From Paracoccus sp. (in: a-proteobacteria) (GTDB lineage Bacteria > Pseudomonadota > Alphaproteobacteria > Rhodobacterales > Rhodobacteraceae): a stretch of 64,000 bases of DNA. This document shows positions 54,689 through 63,945 of the stretch, in pieces. Location of the stretch: assembly GCF_030538655.1 (NCBI RefSeq), contig NZ_JAUNTO010000001.1, positions 1 through 64,000 of the forward strand, in the 5' to 3' direction. A program made the translations under genes and the position numbers. Position 1 is the first letter of the stretch, and each line of letters opens with the position of its first letter. The notes beneath the pieces are model-generated. The model did not search any database and was not told the origin of the DNA. It was given only the letters and a program-made list of their open reading frames with translations.

Positions 54689-56344
54689 CTAAACCACCGC
54701 CCGCGCCGCCGCCCGGCCCGCCTGCCGCCCACTGAACAGGCAGCCGCCCAGAAACGTCCCCTCCAGCGAGCGATAACCGTGCATCCCGCCCCCGCCAAAG
54801 CCGGACGCCTCGCCCACGGCATAAAGGCCCGGCATGATCTGGCCATCCTGCCCAAAGACGCGGCCGTCAAGGTCGGTCTCGACCCCGCCCAAGGTCTTGC
54901 GGGTCAGGATGTTCAGGCGCACCGCGATCAGCGGGCCATGGGCGGGATCAAGGATGCGGTGTGGCTTTGCGGCCCGGACCAGCCGGTCCCCGCGAAAGGC
55001 GCGCGCGTTGCGGATGCCCATCACCTGCGCGTCCTTGCAGAACGGGTTCCTCACCTGCAAATCGCGGGCGATGATCGCGGCGCGGATCGCGTCCAGCCGG
55101 ATCCGGTCATGGCCCGCCAGCGCATTCATCCCCGCGACAAGGCTTTCCAGATCGTCCCGCACGACGAAATCGCTGCCGCTGCGCTTGAACGCCTCGACCG
55201 GGGCGGGGGCCGCGCGACCAAAGGCGCGGCCCAGCACCGCGCGCCAGTCCTTGCCGGTCAGGTCCGGGTTCTGTTCGGACCCCGACAGCGCGAATTCGCG
55301 CCGGATGATCGACTGGTTGAGGATGAACCAGGAATAATCCGCCCCGGTTTTCATCAGATGTTCCAGCGTGCCCAGCGTGTCATAGCCGGGGAACAACGGC
55401 GCGGGCAGACGCTGGCCAAAGGCGTCGAACCACATGGGCGAGGGGCCGGGCAGGATGCGGATGCCGTGGTTTGGCCAGATCGGATTCCAGTTGCGCAGCC
55501 CCTCGACATAGTGCCACATCCGGTCGCGGTTAATCAGCCGCGCCCCTGCCGCCCCGGCGATGCCGATCATCCGCCCGTCCACATGCTCTGGCACACCCGA
55601 AACCATTCGCTGCGGTGACGCCCCCAGCCGTTCAGGCCAGTTCGCGCGGACCAGATCGTGATTGCCGCCGATCCCGCCCGAGGCGACGATCACCGCCTGC
55701 GCCCGCAACGCAAAGCTGCCGGTTTCGATGCGGCTGGTGCTTTGCCCGCGCGCGGCGGTGCTGGGTTCAAGGATTGCGCCCTCGACCCCCTCGACCACGC
55801 CGCCGCGCAGGATCAGCCCGTCCACCCTGTGGCGGAACCGGAATTCCAGCCGCCCGGCCTGTTCCGCCTCGCGCGCACGGGCCGCGAAGGGCGCGACGAC
55901 GCCCGGCCCGGTCCCCCATGTCAGATGAAAGCGCGGCACCGAATTGCCGTGCGATCGGGCCGAACCGCCGCCACGTTCAGCCCAGCCCACCACCGGAAAC
56001 AGCCGATGCCCCATCGCCCGCAGCCAGTCGCGTTTCTCGCCCGCCGCAAATTCGATATAAGCCTCGGCCCATCGGCGCGGCCAGTGATCCTCGGCCCGGT
56101 CGAAACCGGCCGATCCCATCCAGTCCTGCATCGCCAGATCAACACTGTCGCGGATACCCATCCGGCGCTGTTCGGGGCTGTCCACCAGAAACAATCCGCC
56201 AAGCGACCAGAAGGCCTGCCCGCCAAGGCTTTGCTCGGGTTCCTGATCCAGCATGATGACACGCCGGCCAGCCGCAGCCGCCTCGGTCCCGGCGACAAGC
56301 CCGGCCAACCCGCAGCCTATGATGATGATGTCGGCATCAGACAT
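54689..56344 (-). CDS. FAD-binding dehydrogenase (3-ketosteroid dehydrogenase-like family)
   Basis: Protein of 551 residues. The N-terminal dinucleotide motif is IIIIGCGLAGLVAGTEAAAA (residues 5-24), and the C-terminal FAD region ends with LYAVGEASGFGGGGMHGYRS near residue 505. The family is FAD-binding dehydrogenases related to fumarate reductase flavoproteins and KstD. There is no signal peptide or haem domain. It lies upstream of the LacI gene on the same strand, 67 bp away, with no obvious operon partner. The substrate is unknown; nothing nearby suggests steroids. Confidence 0.82.
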   Translation of the reverse strand: MSDADIIIIGCGLAGLVAGTEAAAAGRRVIMLDQEPEQSLGGQAFWSLGGLFLVDSPEQRRMGIRDSVDLAMQDWMGSAGFDRAEDHWPRRWAEAYIEFAAGEKRDWLRAMGHRLFPVVGWAERGGGSARSHGNSVPRFHLTWGTGPGVVAPFAARAREAEQAGRLEFRFRHRVDGLILRGGVVEGVEGAILEPSTAARGQSTSRIETGSFALRAQAVIVASGGIGGNHDLVRANWPERLGASPQRMVSGVPEHVDGRMIGIAGAAGARLINRDRMWHYVEGLRNWNPIWPNHGIRILPGPSPMWFDAFGQRLPAPLFPGYDTLGTLEHLMKTGADYSWFILNQSIIRREFALSGSEQNPDLTGKDWRAVLGRAFGRAAPAPVEAFKRSGSDFVVRDDLESLVAGMNALAGHDRIRLDAIRAAIIARDLQVRNPFCKDAQVMGIRNARAFRGDRLVRAAKPHRILDPAHGPLIAVRLNILTRKTLGGVETDLDGRVFGQDGQIMPGLYAVGEASGFGGGGMHGYRSLEGTFLGGCLFSGRQAGRAAARAVV

Positions 56345-56940
56345 GGAAACGATCTCCTGCCCCAGCCTAGACCGAACAGTTCGCCCGGTATAGCGTTATC
56401 CCGCAAACACCCCTGCCCCGCGCCGCGCCAGCCACAGATCCATCCCCAGAAAGCGCATCTCCATTACGAAAACCGTCAAAAGGCGGCAGATCGGCATCTT
56501 GAGCGTCGTTCACCTGTCTTTCATTCTGGCGCGCGGACCCAAAGACGCGGCGGAAAGAACAACAGGGGCTTTAAGTGATCGGAGTGGCAACCTTCAGCCG
56601 GTCCTGTTTGTGCGGCATATATTCAACCGTCACGAATGCAGCCTACGTTCCGGGCTGGCATCGCACCAAGACCCAACCACCGATGACCCGCGATAACTCA
56701 GCACGATCATTTCGCCGAAAGTGAACTCGCACAGCGTCAGGGGCGAAGAAAAGCATTCAACCCGGAATGAACCAAACTGGCCCCGCTCTTAACATCGCCA
56801 GTGTCAGGTCGCCTTCCATGCTGATGTTCAGATGCAAGCGCGCCCTATCGCACATGCCTTGGCCTGCGGTGCAATCCGGCAACCAAAGGCCGGATCGAAT
56901 GTGCCCGCATCTGGATCAACAGGCGCGGGCCTCGATCAGA
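56345..56940. other. Intergenic stretch without recognisable gene
   Basis: About 600 bp between two minus-strand genes. Short plus-strand frames (for example 56499-56696) match nothing I know. It should hold the promoter of the flavin dehydrogenase near 56345-56450 and the end of the pseudoazurin transcript. No clear terminator or operator is visible. Confidence 0.5.
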
Positions 56941-57372
56941 TCAAGGTTCGGCGTCATAGGCGGCGTCGATGATCTGATCGAACCGCTGCACGGCGCGGGC
57001 GGGCATTCCTTCGGGCAGTTCGGGGCGTGCGGCCTCGCCTTCGGTCACTTCGATCAGCATCACCATGCCCATCGCATAATGCGGGGTGCATTTGATGAAA
57101 TAATGCCCCGACTCGGTCAGCGTGACCTCGATTTCTTCGTTGATATTGCCGCGAAACGGCGCGGCGCCTTCGGGGATGCCGCCGTCGATGGTGGCGGCGT
57201 TATGGCTGGGCTGCGTGGCCAGAAACTTGACCGTATCGCCGGGCGCGATACGCAGATATTGCGGATCATAGATCATCGGGCCGTGTTCGTTGCGGTTGAA
57301 CATCTGCACCTTGTGCATCTCGGCCAAAGCGGGGCTGGCCATCAAAGCCAGTGCGATCAGGGCATGTTTCAT
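56941..57372 (-). CDS. Pseudoazurin-type blue copper protein
   Basis: Protein of 143 residues with a signal peptide (about 1-17) and a cupredoxin fold. The type-1 copper ligands match pseudoazurin: His57, then Cys95, His98 and Met103 in KCTPHYAMGM. It is a small periplasmic electron carrier, in Paracoccus and relatives typically a donor to nitrite or nitrous-oxide reductase. The mature part has the usual length with about 20 extra C-terminal residues. Its start overlaps the ABC ATPase stop by 4 bp, so it is translationally coupled to an importer operon controlled by a cobalamin riboswitch, an odd partner. Confidence 0.92.
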   Translation of the reverse strand: MKHALIALALMASPALAEMHKVQMFNRNEHGPMIYDPQYLRIAPGDTVKFLATQPSHNAATIDGGIPEGAAPFRGNINEEIEVTLTESGHYFIKCTPHYAMGMVMLIEVTEGEAARPELPEGMPARAVQRFDQIIDAAYDAEP

Positions 57373-58145
57373 GCGGTTCTCTCCAATGGCAGAAAGCGGA
57401 AGATGGCGGCGGCATCGGCGGGGTCGGTCAACAAACGCGAGTCGATGCGGAAAATGCTGCGCAGCCGGTCGGGCGTCAGCACCTCGGCGGGTGGGCCAAG
57501 GGCGACCATGCGCCCGCCCTCCATCACCGCCAGCCGGTCGCAGCCCATCGCCTGATTCAGATCATGCAGCGCGATCACCACCGTCACAGGCAGGTCATCG
57601 ACAAGCCGCAGCAGGGCAAGCTGATGGTGGATGTCCAGATGGTTGGTCGGCTCATCCAGCAGCAGGATGCGCGGTTGCTGCGCCAGAGCGCGGGCGATCT
57701 GGATGCGCTGACGTTCACCCCCCGACAGGGTGGACCATTGCGCATCGGCCAGATGTGCCATGCCGACGGTTTCCAGCGCGCGCCCCACAATCGCGGCATC
57801 GCGCGCCGAAAAGGGCGACAGCGCGGACAAAAACGGCGTTCGGCCCAGTTCGACCACATCGCGGGCGCGCAAAGCCTCGGTCGTGTCGGTCTGTTGCTCG
57901 ACCACGGCCATCACCTGCGCGATCTGGCGGCGCGGCAGGCGACGCAGATCGGTGCCGTCCAGCGTGACCCGCCCCCCGGCCCCACGCAGCAGGCCCGCCA
58001 GCAGCCGCAACAGCGTCGATTTGCCCGAACCGTTCGGCCCGATCAGGCCAAGCGTCTCGCCCGGCGCGATATCAAGGCTGACGCCATCGACCACCGCGCG
58101 GCCCCGGCGCGGAGACCAGCCAAGATCATGGGCGACCAGCCTCAT
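57369..58145 (-). CDS. ABC transporter ATP-binding protein (cobalamin/siderophore type)
   Basis: Protein of 258 residues of the FecE/BtuD/HmuV group: Walker A GLIGPNGSGKSTLLRLLAG (about residue 36), signature LSGGERQRIQIARAL (about 138), Walker B RILLLDEPTNHLD (about 158). The open frame extends upstream through the permease gene; ATG 58145 overlaps the permease stop by 4 bp and is the real start. It powers the FecCD-type permease. The upstream cobalamin riboswitch makes a corrinoid the likely substrate. Confidence 0.9.
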   Translation of the reverse strand: MRLVAHDLGWSPRRGRAVVDGVSLDIAPGETLGLIGPNGSGKSTLLRLLAGLLRGAGGRVTLDGTDLRRLPRRQIAQVMAVVEQQTDTTEALRARDVVELGRTPFLSALSPFSARDAAIVGRALETVGMAHLADAQWSTLSGGERQRIQIARALAQQPRILLLDEPTNHLDIHHQLALLRLVDDLPVTVVIALHDLNQAMGCDRLAVMEGGRMVALGPPAEVLTPDRLRSIFRIDSRLLTDPADAAAIFRFLPLERTA

Positions 58146-59167
58146 GCCCGCGCGCCCTGACGGATCAGGATCAGCGCGAAACCGGGCGCGCCGACAAGGG
58201 CGGTCACGACGCCGATCGGGACGACCTGACCGGGGATCAGAATGCGCGACACCACATCCGCGCCAATCAGGAACACCGCCCCGACCAATGCCGCGACCGG
58301 CAACAGCGCGCCATGGCGCGGGCCGACCAGAAACCGGGCGGCATGCGGAATGACCAGCCCGACAAAGCCGATGGCCCCGACAAGGCTGACCATCACCGCC
58401 GTCATCATCGTGACCGCGCCGATCAGCACCACCTGCACCGCGCGGACATTGATGCCTAAAGACGCGGCCGAGCTTGTGCCAAAGGTAAACGCATCCAGCG
58501 CCCGCATCTGCCACAGGCAGATCAGCAGACCGATCACCGCAAAGGGCACCGCCATCATGACATCGGGCCAGCGCGACCCGGATAGATTGCCCAAAAGCCA
58601 GAACATGATCCCGCGCGCCTGTTCGGCATTGGCGGATCTGGCGATAAAGAACGAGGTCAGCGCATTGAAAAGCTGCGATCCGGCGATGCCCGCCAGCACC
58701 ATATGCGCGGCCCCGCCACCCGCCGCGCGGGCCAGCGCCGCGACCAGAGCAAAGGCCAGTGCCGCGCCCAGAAATGCGCCGCCGGAAATACCGATGGCCC
58801 CGCCGCCCACGCCCATCACCGTCACCGCGACCGCGCCGGTCGAGGCCCCCGCCGATACGCCCAGCAGATAGGGATCGGCCAGCGCATTGCGCACAAGGGC
58901 TTGCAGCACCACCCCCGACAGCGCCAGCGCCGCCCCGCAGGCCGCGGCGACCAGCGTGCGCGGCAGGCGATAGTTCCAGATGATCCCGGCCTCGATCCGG
59001 TCCAGTTCATACCCCGCCTGCCACAGATTATTGGCCAGCACCCGGCCAATTTCGGCGGGCGCAATCGGCACCTCGCCCAAGGCGACCCCGGCAAGGATCG
59101 CCAGAATCAGCAGGCACGCGCCCGCCAGCCCCCTGAGGGTGACGATGGCGGGCGCGCTGCGGATCAT
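58142..59167 (-). CDS. ABC transporter permease, FecCD family (cobalamin/siderophore type)
   Basis: Protein of 341 residues with nine or ten membrane helices, matching the BtuC/FecCD family in length and pattern: AALALSGVVLQALVRNALADP near residue 80 and FVGLVIPHAARFLVGPRHGALLP near residue 265. It overlaps the binding-protein gene and the ATPase gene by 4 bp each. It forms the channel of the importer. Confidence 0.91.
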   Translation of the reverse strand: MIRSAPAIVTLRGLAGACLLILAILAGVALGEVPIAPAEIGRVLANNLWQAGYELDRIEAGIIWNYRLPRTLVAAACGAALALSGVVLQALVRNALADPYLLGVSAGASTGAVAVTVMGVGGGAIGISGGAFLGAALAFALVAALARAAGGGAAHMVLAGIAGSQLFNALTSFFIARSANAEQARGIMFWLLGNLSGSRWPDVMMAVPFAVIGLLICLWQMRALDAFTFGTSSAASLGINVRAVQVVLIGAVTMMTAVMVSLVGAIGFVGLVIPHAARFLVGPRHGALLPVAALVGAVFLIGADVVSRILIPGQVVPIGVVTALVGAPGFALILIRQGARA

Positions 59168-60168
59168 TTCAGGTCATATCCGGCAAGTGCCTGGGCAAGC
59201 TGTTCCAGCCCCATCACGTTGCGGATCGAGGGGTCCATGGAATGTCCGTCCATGATGACGATGCGGTCGTTGACCACGGCATCCATCTGACTGGCCACCG
59301 GGTCGCTGCGCAGAAACTCCAGCTTTCGCTCATAATCATCGGCGGGAAAGCGGCGTCGCTCCAGACTGGCGATGACGATCACCGTCGGGTTCGCGCGGGC
59401 GATGGTTTCCCAGCTGACCGTGGGCCATTCCTCGTCGCTTTCAATCACGTTGCGCAGACCCAACGCCTCCATCATATAGGCGGGCGGACCTTTGCGGCCT
59501 GCGACATAGGGGTCGATGTCCATTTCCGCCGAGGAAAACCAGAACACCGCCGAGGCATCGCCCAGATCCAGCGCGCGGGCCTGTGCGATGGCCGCCGCCT
59601 CACGGGTTTGCAGGCTGGTGATCAGTTCCGCGCCACGTTCCGGCACATCGAAAATCGCGGCCAGATCGGTGATGCCCTGCCAGATGCCGTCCATGCTGAA
59701 CATCTCGGTCCGGGTGCCGTCGGAACCGACGGTGTTGTCCTTGCCCGCGCAATCGGCGGCCATGATATAGGTCGGGATATCGAGATCCGCGAATTGCTCG
59801 CGGGTGCCGATCGTGCCCTGCGGTCCGATAAACCATTCATATTGCGAGGCGACCAGACTGGGCCGTGTCTCGACGATGGATTCAAAGCTGGGGTCGTTAT
59901 CGGCCAGACGCGGGACGTTCGCGTTCGCCTCGGCATATTCGGGCAGAACCTCGGTGAACCAGACGCCGGTGCCAACAACCTTATCGGCCAGCCCCAGCGC
60001 ATACAGAACCTCGGTCGCGGCCTGACCGACGCTGACCACACGTTCGGGCGCTGCGTCAAACCGCAGCGGGGTGCCGCAATTCTCAAACTCAAGGGGGTAA
60101 TCCGTCCCTGCAAAGGCAGGCACGGCAAGGCAGATCGCCGCAAGGGCGGTCGTCAAACGCAAAGACAT
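59164..60168 (-). CDS. ABC transporter substrate-binding protein, FepB/BtuF-like
   Basis: Protein of 334 residues with a signal peptide (about 1-20) and a class III periplasmic-binding fold: PERVVSVGQAATEVLYALGL near residue 42 is the typical first strand and helix. It would capture a corrinoid or other chelate in the periplasm. It is the first gene of the operon, 157 bp downstream of the cobalamin riboswitch, so vitamin B12 or a precursor is the best guess, though an iron chelate cannot be excluded from the protein alone. Confidence 0.88.
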   Translation of the reverse strand: MSLRLTTALAAICLAVPAFAGTDYPLEFENCGTPLRFDAAPERVVSVGQAATEVLYALGLADKVVGTGVWFTEVLPEYAEANANVPRLADNDPSFESIVETRPSLVASQYEWFIGPQGTIGTREQFADLDIPTYIMAADCAGKDNTVGSDGTRTEMFSMDGIWQGITDLAAIFDVPERGAELITSLQTREAAAIAQARALDLGDASAVFWFSSAEMDIDPYVAGRKGPPAYMMEALGLRNVIESDEEWPTVSWETIARANPTVIVIASLERRRFPADDYERKLEFLRSDPVASQMDAVVNDRIVIMDGHSMDPSIRNVMGLEQLAQALAGYDLK

Positions 60169-60324
60169 GGGATGTTCCTGATGAAAATGGCCACGCTTGT
60201 CGGGACGGGCGACAGGGCGCGGCGAAAACCGCCGGAAATCATGCTGAAAGGCGCAATCGCGCCGGTCATCAGTGCCATGCCAGACCTCCCGGACAACCCC
60301 GCCCGGCTTCGGTTACGTTTCGCG

Positions 60325-60525
60325 TCGGCAGGTCTCCTGACTGGCGGGTCATCACCGGGCGCGGCCTTCCCGAGAGTTGCCCCTCAGTGGCATGATCGCG
60401 GCGGCTCGTCGCCTACAGTTGCGGGGGCAGTTCCGGTTCGCCCCGAATGGGACGGCGGATTCCCTATTATTTCCACTTGGAAACCGACGCGGGTTGAGTA
60501 TCCGGGACATCGCACCTGCGTCAAG
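60325..60525 (-). ncRNA. Cobalamin riboswitch
   Basis: Read on the minus strand, the conserved parts follow in the right order: GGGAATCC (about 60458-60465), GCCCCCGCAACTGT (about 60416-60429), GCCACTGA (about 60384-60391), GGGAAGG (about 60365-60371), and the B12 box AGTCAGGAGACCTGCC at 60327-60342. This is the classic adenosylcobalamin-sensing leader. It lies upstream of the substrate-binding protein gene and should switch off the importer operon, and with it the pseudoazurin gene, when cobalamin is plentiful. Confidence 0.9.
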
Positions 60526-60768
60526 CCGTTTCAGGCCGGGTGCAGACAATATGCTGGCCGTGACCAGTCACAGCCAATTGTCGCCATGCGCGGTCCGGCT
60601 TCTTGTGGCATTGCCAAACGGCGGGCTGTCATGGAGCAGAGCCAAGGCCCCTTCTTCATCCTGAACGCCTCCACTGACCGAAAATCCGCACATCCGATGG
60701 AAATCAAGCGCCACACCGGGACGTCTCGCCCCCCACCCGCTGGCGCAAGGGACGCAGACACAAACCGC
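60526..60768. other. Spacer between riboswitch and AbrB-family gene
   Basis: About 240 bp holding the promoter of the riboswitch-controlled transcript and the end of the preceding minus-strand gene's transcript. No gene is recognised, and no clear terminator is seen. Confidence 0.45.
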
Positions 60769-61827
60769 TCACTGTTCTTTTGCCGCCCGGATGCCCATAA
60801 GCCGCGCCATGATCGGCGCGCCGGTGATGACCACCACGATCCGGGTCAGATGGTGCAGGATGACAAAGCCCAGATCAGCACCGACGACAATGGCCAGAAC
60901 AGTCAGTTCGGCCTGCCCGCCGGGGGCAAAGGCAAGGAATCCCTCCAACGGGCGGGCCAGGCCGGTCAGCACGACGAATTCGGTGAAGGCCGTCGCCAGC
61001 ACCGCCAGCACCACCACAAAGGCAAGACCGGACAGCACGAATTGCCGCAGCTCGCGCAGGGTGACGCCGACATAGTTCACGCCGATGCCAATGCCGATGA
61101 ACAGTTGCGCGGCCATGATCGCCTCGGCCGGGGGGCGGGTGGTGATGATCCCGGCCAGCGACAGCGCCGTGGTCACGATCATTGGTCCAAGGATCGAGGC
61201 CCCGAACAGACCGATCCGCTCGGCCCCCTTCCAGCCGATCAGCGCGGCGGCAACCATCAGGGCAAGCTGATCCCAGCCGGTTTGCGCCATCGGCTTGCCC
61301 ATCGCGCCGGTCAGCGGCGCGTCATACAGCCCGACAAGGATCACCGGCACAATCGTCACCAGCACCGCCACCCGCGTGGCGTGGATCAGTGACAGCGCAC
61401 GGACATCGGCCCCGGCCTCTTGGCCAAAGATCACCATATCCTGCAACCCGCCGGGCATGGCGGCGTAATAGGATGTCACCGGATCGAACCCCAGCCGGCG
61501 AAAGAACGGCACGCCGATCAGCCCGATCAACAGCACATACAGCGGCACCAAGGCCACGCTTAACGCCATTTGCGGGATTTGCGCGATGACGGCGGGGGTG
61601 ATCGAGGCACCCACGGCGACGCCAAGGATCGTCCGCGCCGCGACCGAGATTTGCCCTAACCCACGCAACGGCGCACCCGCCAGCGCCGCGATCAGACAAA
61701 AGCTCATCGGGCCGAACAAAAAGGGCAGCGGCAAGCCCAACAGCCAGAATGTAACGGCCCCTGCAAGGGCCAGTGCCAGCGTTGACAGGCGCGGAATCAG
61801 CAGGGACCGGAAGGAGGGGCTGGACAT
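60769..61827 (-). CDS. AbrB-family membrane protein (putative transporter)
   Basis: Protein of 352 residues from ATG 61827, with about ten membrane helices, of the AbrB family once labelled 'ammonia monooxygenase' (PF05145). Two similar halves are visible, with YYAAMPGGLQDMVIFGQEAGAD near residue 118 and EGFLAFAPGGQAELTVLAIVVGADLGF near residue 300, the paired PGG motifs of the family. An upstream in-frame ATG at 61860 lies within the operator palindrome and is unlikely to be used; GAGG precedes 61827. It is divergent from the GntR/tcu genes and may import tricarballylate in place of the usual TcuC, which is not seen in the window. Confidence 0.82.
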   Translation of the reverse strand: MSSPSFRSLLIPRLSTLALALAGAVTFWLLGLPLPFLFGPMSFCLIAALAGAPLRGLGQISVAARTILGVAVGASITPAVIAQIPQMALSVALVPLYVLLIGLIGVPFFRRLGFDPVTSYYAAMPGGLQDMVIFGQEAGADVRALSLIHATRVAVLVTIVPVILVGLYDAPLTGAMGKPMAQTGWDQLALMVAAALIGWKGAERIGLFGASILGPMIVTTALSLAGIITTRPPAEAIMAAQLFIGIGIGVNYVGVTLRELRQFVLSGLAFVVVLAVLATAFTEFVVLTGLARPLEGFLAFAPGGQAELTVLAIVVGADLGFVILHHLTRIVVVITGAPIMARLMGIRAAKEQ

Positions 61828-61852
61828 GATGGCCTCGCGGTTGACAGCTTGT

Positions 61853-61868
61853 GGATACATTTGTATCC
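61853..61868. promoter_or_regulatory. GntR-type operator palindrome
   Basis: GGATACATTTGTATCC: perfect 6-bp arms around a 4-nt spacer, between the divergent AbrB-family gene and the GntR gene. The ATAC/GTAT core is typical of sites bound by FCD-type GntR regulators, so it probably controls both directions. Confidence 0.62.
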
Positions 61869-61900
61869 AACCGTATGCAATATGAAAAGCAGCGCCGCCT

Positions 61901-62566
61901 ATGACCGATGATTCTGAGCAACCGCAGGGCCAATCCGCCTATCGCCGCCTGCTGGCCGAGATCCGCTCGGGCCAGCTTGGCCCCGGTGCGCGGCTGCGCG
62001 AAACCGAACTGGCCGAGCGTTTCGGCATTTCCCGCACCCCCGTGCGCGAGGCGATCCGCCAGCTTGAGGCCGACGGGCTGGTGATCCATCTGCCGCGTCA
62101 GGGGGCGAGCCTGCGCACGTTGGATCATGCCGAGGTGATCGAACTGTATGAGATGCGCGCGGTGCTGGAAGGCACGGCGGCGCGGCTGGCGGCGCGGATG
62201 GCGCTGCCGCTGGAAATCGACGCGCTGGCCGATCTGAACGCGGCGCTTGCCAAGGCCGGACCGGGGGCCGATGCGCAGGATCTGAACCGTCAGTTTCATG
62301 CCGCGCTGATGGATGCCGCGCGCAACCGCTTTCTGGTCAAGACCAACAGCGCGTTGAAGAAAACGCTGCTGATCCTTGGCCCGACAACGCTGGCCGACCC
62401 GTCCCGCGCGGGCGATGCGGCGCAGGAACATGCCGCCATCATCGCCGCGCTGCAATCGCGCGACGGCGACGCCGCCGAGGCCGCGATGCGCCGCCATATC
62501 GAGGCCGCGCTGAACTTTCGCCTGCGCGCGATCCGGGCCAGCGCGCCTGCCGAGGATGACGAATGA
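61901..62566 (+). CDS. GntR-family transcriptional regulator (FCD subgroup)
   Basis: Protein of 221 residues with an N-terminal winged helix (about residues 15-75, LRETELAERFGISRTPVREAI) and an all-helical FCD effector domain with metal-ligand residues expected near positions 125-195. It overlaps the tcuA start by 4 bp, so regulator and enzyme are coupled. It should repress the tcu genes and the divergent membrane protein through the palindrome just upstream. The tcu genes of Salmonella use a LysR regulator (TcuR) instead. Confidence 0.89.
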   Translation: MTDDSEQPQGQSAYRRLLAEIRSGQLGPGARLRETELAERFGISRTPVREAIRQLEADGLVIHLPRQGASLRTLDHAEVIELYEMRAVLEGTAARLAARMALPLEIDALADLNAALAKAGPGADAQDLNRQFHAALMDAARNRFLVKTNSALKKTLLILGPTTLADPSRAGDAAQEHAAIIAALQSRDGDAAEAAMRRHIEAALNFRLRAIRASAPAEDDE

Positions 62567-63945
62567 CCGAAACCTATGACATCGCGGTGGTCGGCGGCGG
62601 CAATGCCGCGCTTTGCGCTGCGATCACGGCGGCGCGGGCAGGCGCGCGGGTCATCATTCTGGAAGGCGCGCCCGAACCCTATCGCGGCGGTAATTCGCGC
62701 CACACCCGCAACTTTCGCTGTATGCACCGGGGGCCAGCGTTTCCCCTGACCGGCAGCTATGACGAGGACGAGTATTTCCACGATCTGATGCTGGTGACAA
62801 AGGGCAAGACCAACGAACATCTGGCCCGCATGGCGATCCGCACATCCGAAGAATGTCTGCCGTGGATGCAGGAAAACGGCGTGCGCTTTCAGCCCTCGCT
62901 GTCGGGCACGCTGTCGCTGTCGCGCACCAATGCGTTCTTTCTGGGGGGCGGCAAGGCGCTGGTGAACACGTATTATAATACCGCCGAAGATCTGGGCGTT
63001 TCGGTGATCTACGAAGCGCAGGTGCGCCACGTCCATCGCAACGGGCAGGAAATCACGCATCTTGACGTCGAGGTGAAAGGCCAGCCGCAAACCATCCACG
63101 CCCGCGCCTATGTGCTGGCTTCGGGAGGGTTTCAGGCCGATATCGACTGGCTGGCACGGGCCTGGGGGCCTGCTGCGCGGAACTTTCTGATCCGCGGCAC
63201 GCCCTATAACCGCGGCGTGGTGCTGCGCGATCTGCTGGATCAGGGCGCGGACAGCGTGGGCGATCCGACGCAATGCCACGCGGTTGCCATCGACGGGCGC
63301 GCGCCGAAATATGACGGCGGCATCGTGACGCGGCTGGATTGCGTGCCGTTTTCGGTGGTGGTGAACCGCGATGGCCAGCGGTTCTATGACGAGGGCGAAG
63401 ATACCTGGCCCAAGCGTTACGCGATCTGGGGCCGACTGGTCGCGGCGCAGCCCGATCAGGTCGGCTATGCGCTGATTGACGCCAAGTCGATCGACCTGTT
63501 CATGCCCTCGGTCTTTCCGCCGATCAAGGCGGACAGCATCCCGGAACTGGCGCAAAAGATGGGCCTTGATCCCGACGCGGTGGACCGCACCGTGGCCGAT
63601 TTCAACACCGCTTGCCATCCCGGCACGTTCCATGCGACGGAACTGGACGGGCTGGCGACCGAGGGGCTGAACCCGCCGAAAACCAACTGGGCGCGGCCTT
63701 TGGATACGCCGCCCTTCTATGGCTATCAACTGCGCCCCGGCGTGACCTTCACCTATCTGGGGCTGAAAGTGTCCGACCGCGCGCAGGTCCACAGCGCGCA
63801 AGGCCCGATCCGCAACCTGTGGGCGGCGGGCGAGATCATGGCCGGGTCGATCTTGGGTCAGGGCTATCTGGCTGGTTTCGGCATGACCATCGGCACTGTA
63901 TTCGGACGTATCGCAGGCAAGGAGGCCGCCGCCCATGTCGCTTGA
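62563..63945 (+). CDS. tcuA: FAD-dependent tricarballylate dehydrogenase
   Basis: Protein of 460 residues of the fumarate-reductase-like flavoprotein family, matching TcuA. The N-terminal motif is IAVVGGGNAALCAAITAARA (residues 7-26), with NSRHTRNFRCMHRG near residue 44 and LWAAGEIMAGSILGQGYLAG near residue 423. It oxidises tricarballylate to cis-aconitate, passing electrons to TcuB. It overlaps both the GntR gene and the following tcuB start, so all three are one unit. Confidence 0.9.
   Translation: MTETYDIAVVGGGNAALCAAITAARAGARVIILEGAPEPYRGGNSRHTRNFRCMHRGPAFPLTGSYDEDEYFHDLMLVTKGKTNEHLARMAIRTSEECLPWMQENGVRFQPSLSGTLSLSRTNAFFLGGGKALVNTYYNTAEDLGVSVIYEAQVRHVHRNGQEITHLDVEVKGQPQTIHARAYVLASGGFQADIDWLARAWGPAARNFLIRGTPYNRGVVLRDLLDQGADSVGDPTQCHAVAIDGRAPKYDGGIVTRLDCVPFSVVVNRDGQRFYDEGEDTWPKRYAIWGRLVAAQPDQVGYALIDAKSIDLFMPSVFPPIKADSIPELAQKMGLDPDAVDRTVADFNTACHPGTFHATELDGLATEGLNPPKTNWARPLDTPPFYGYQLRPGVTFTYLGLKVSDRAQVHSAQGPIRNLWAAGEIMAGSILGQGYLAGFGMTIGTVFGRIAGKEAAAHVA

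Noticed and set aside
59242..61392. 716-codon plus-strand open frame
   Set aside because: It runs antisense through the binding protein gene, the cobalamin riboswitch and part of the AbrB gene, which a real gene would not do.
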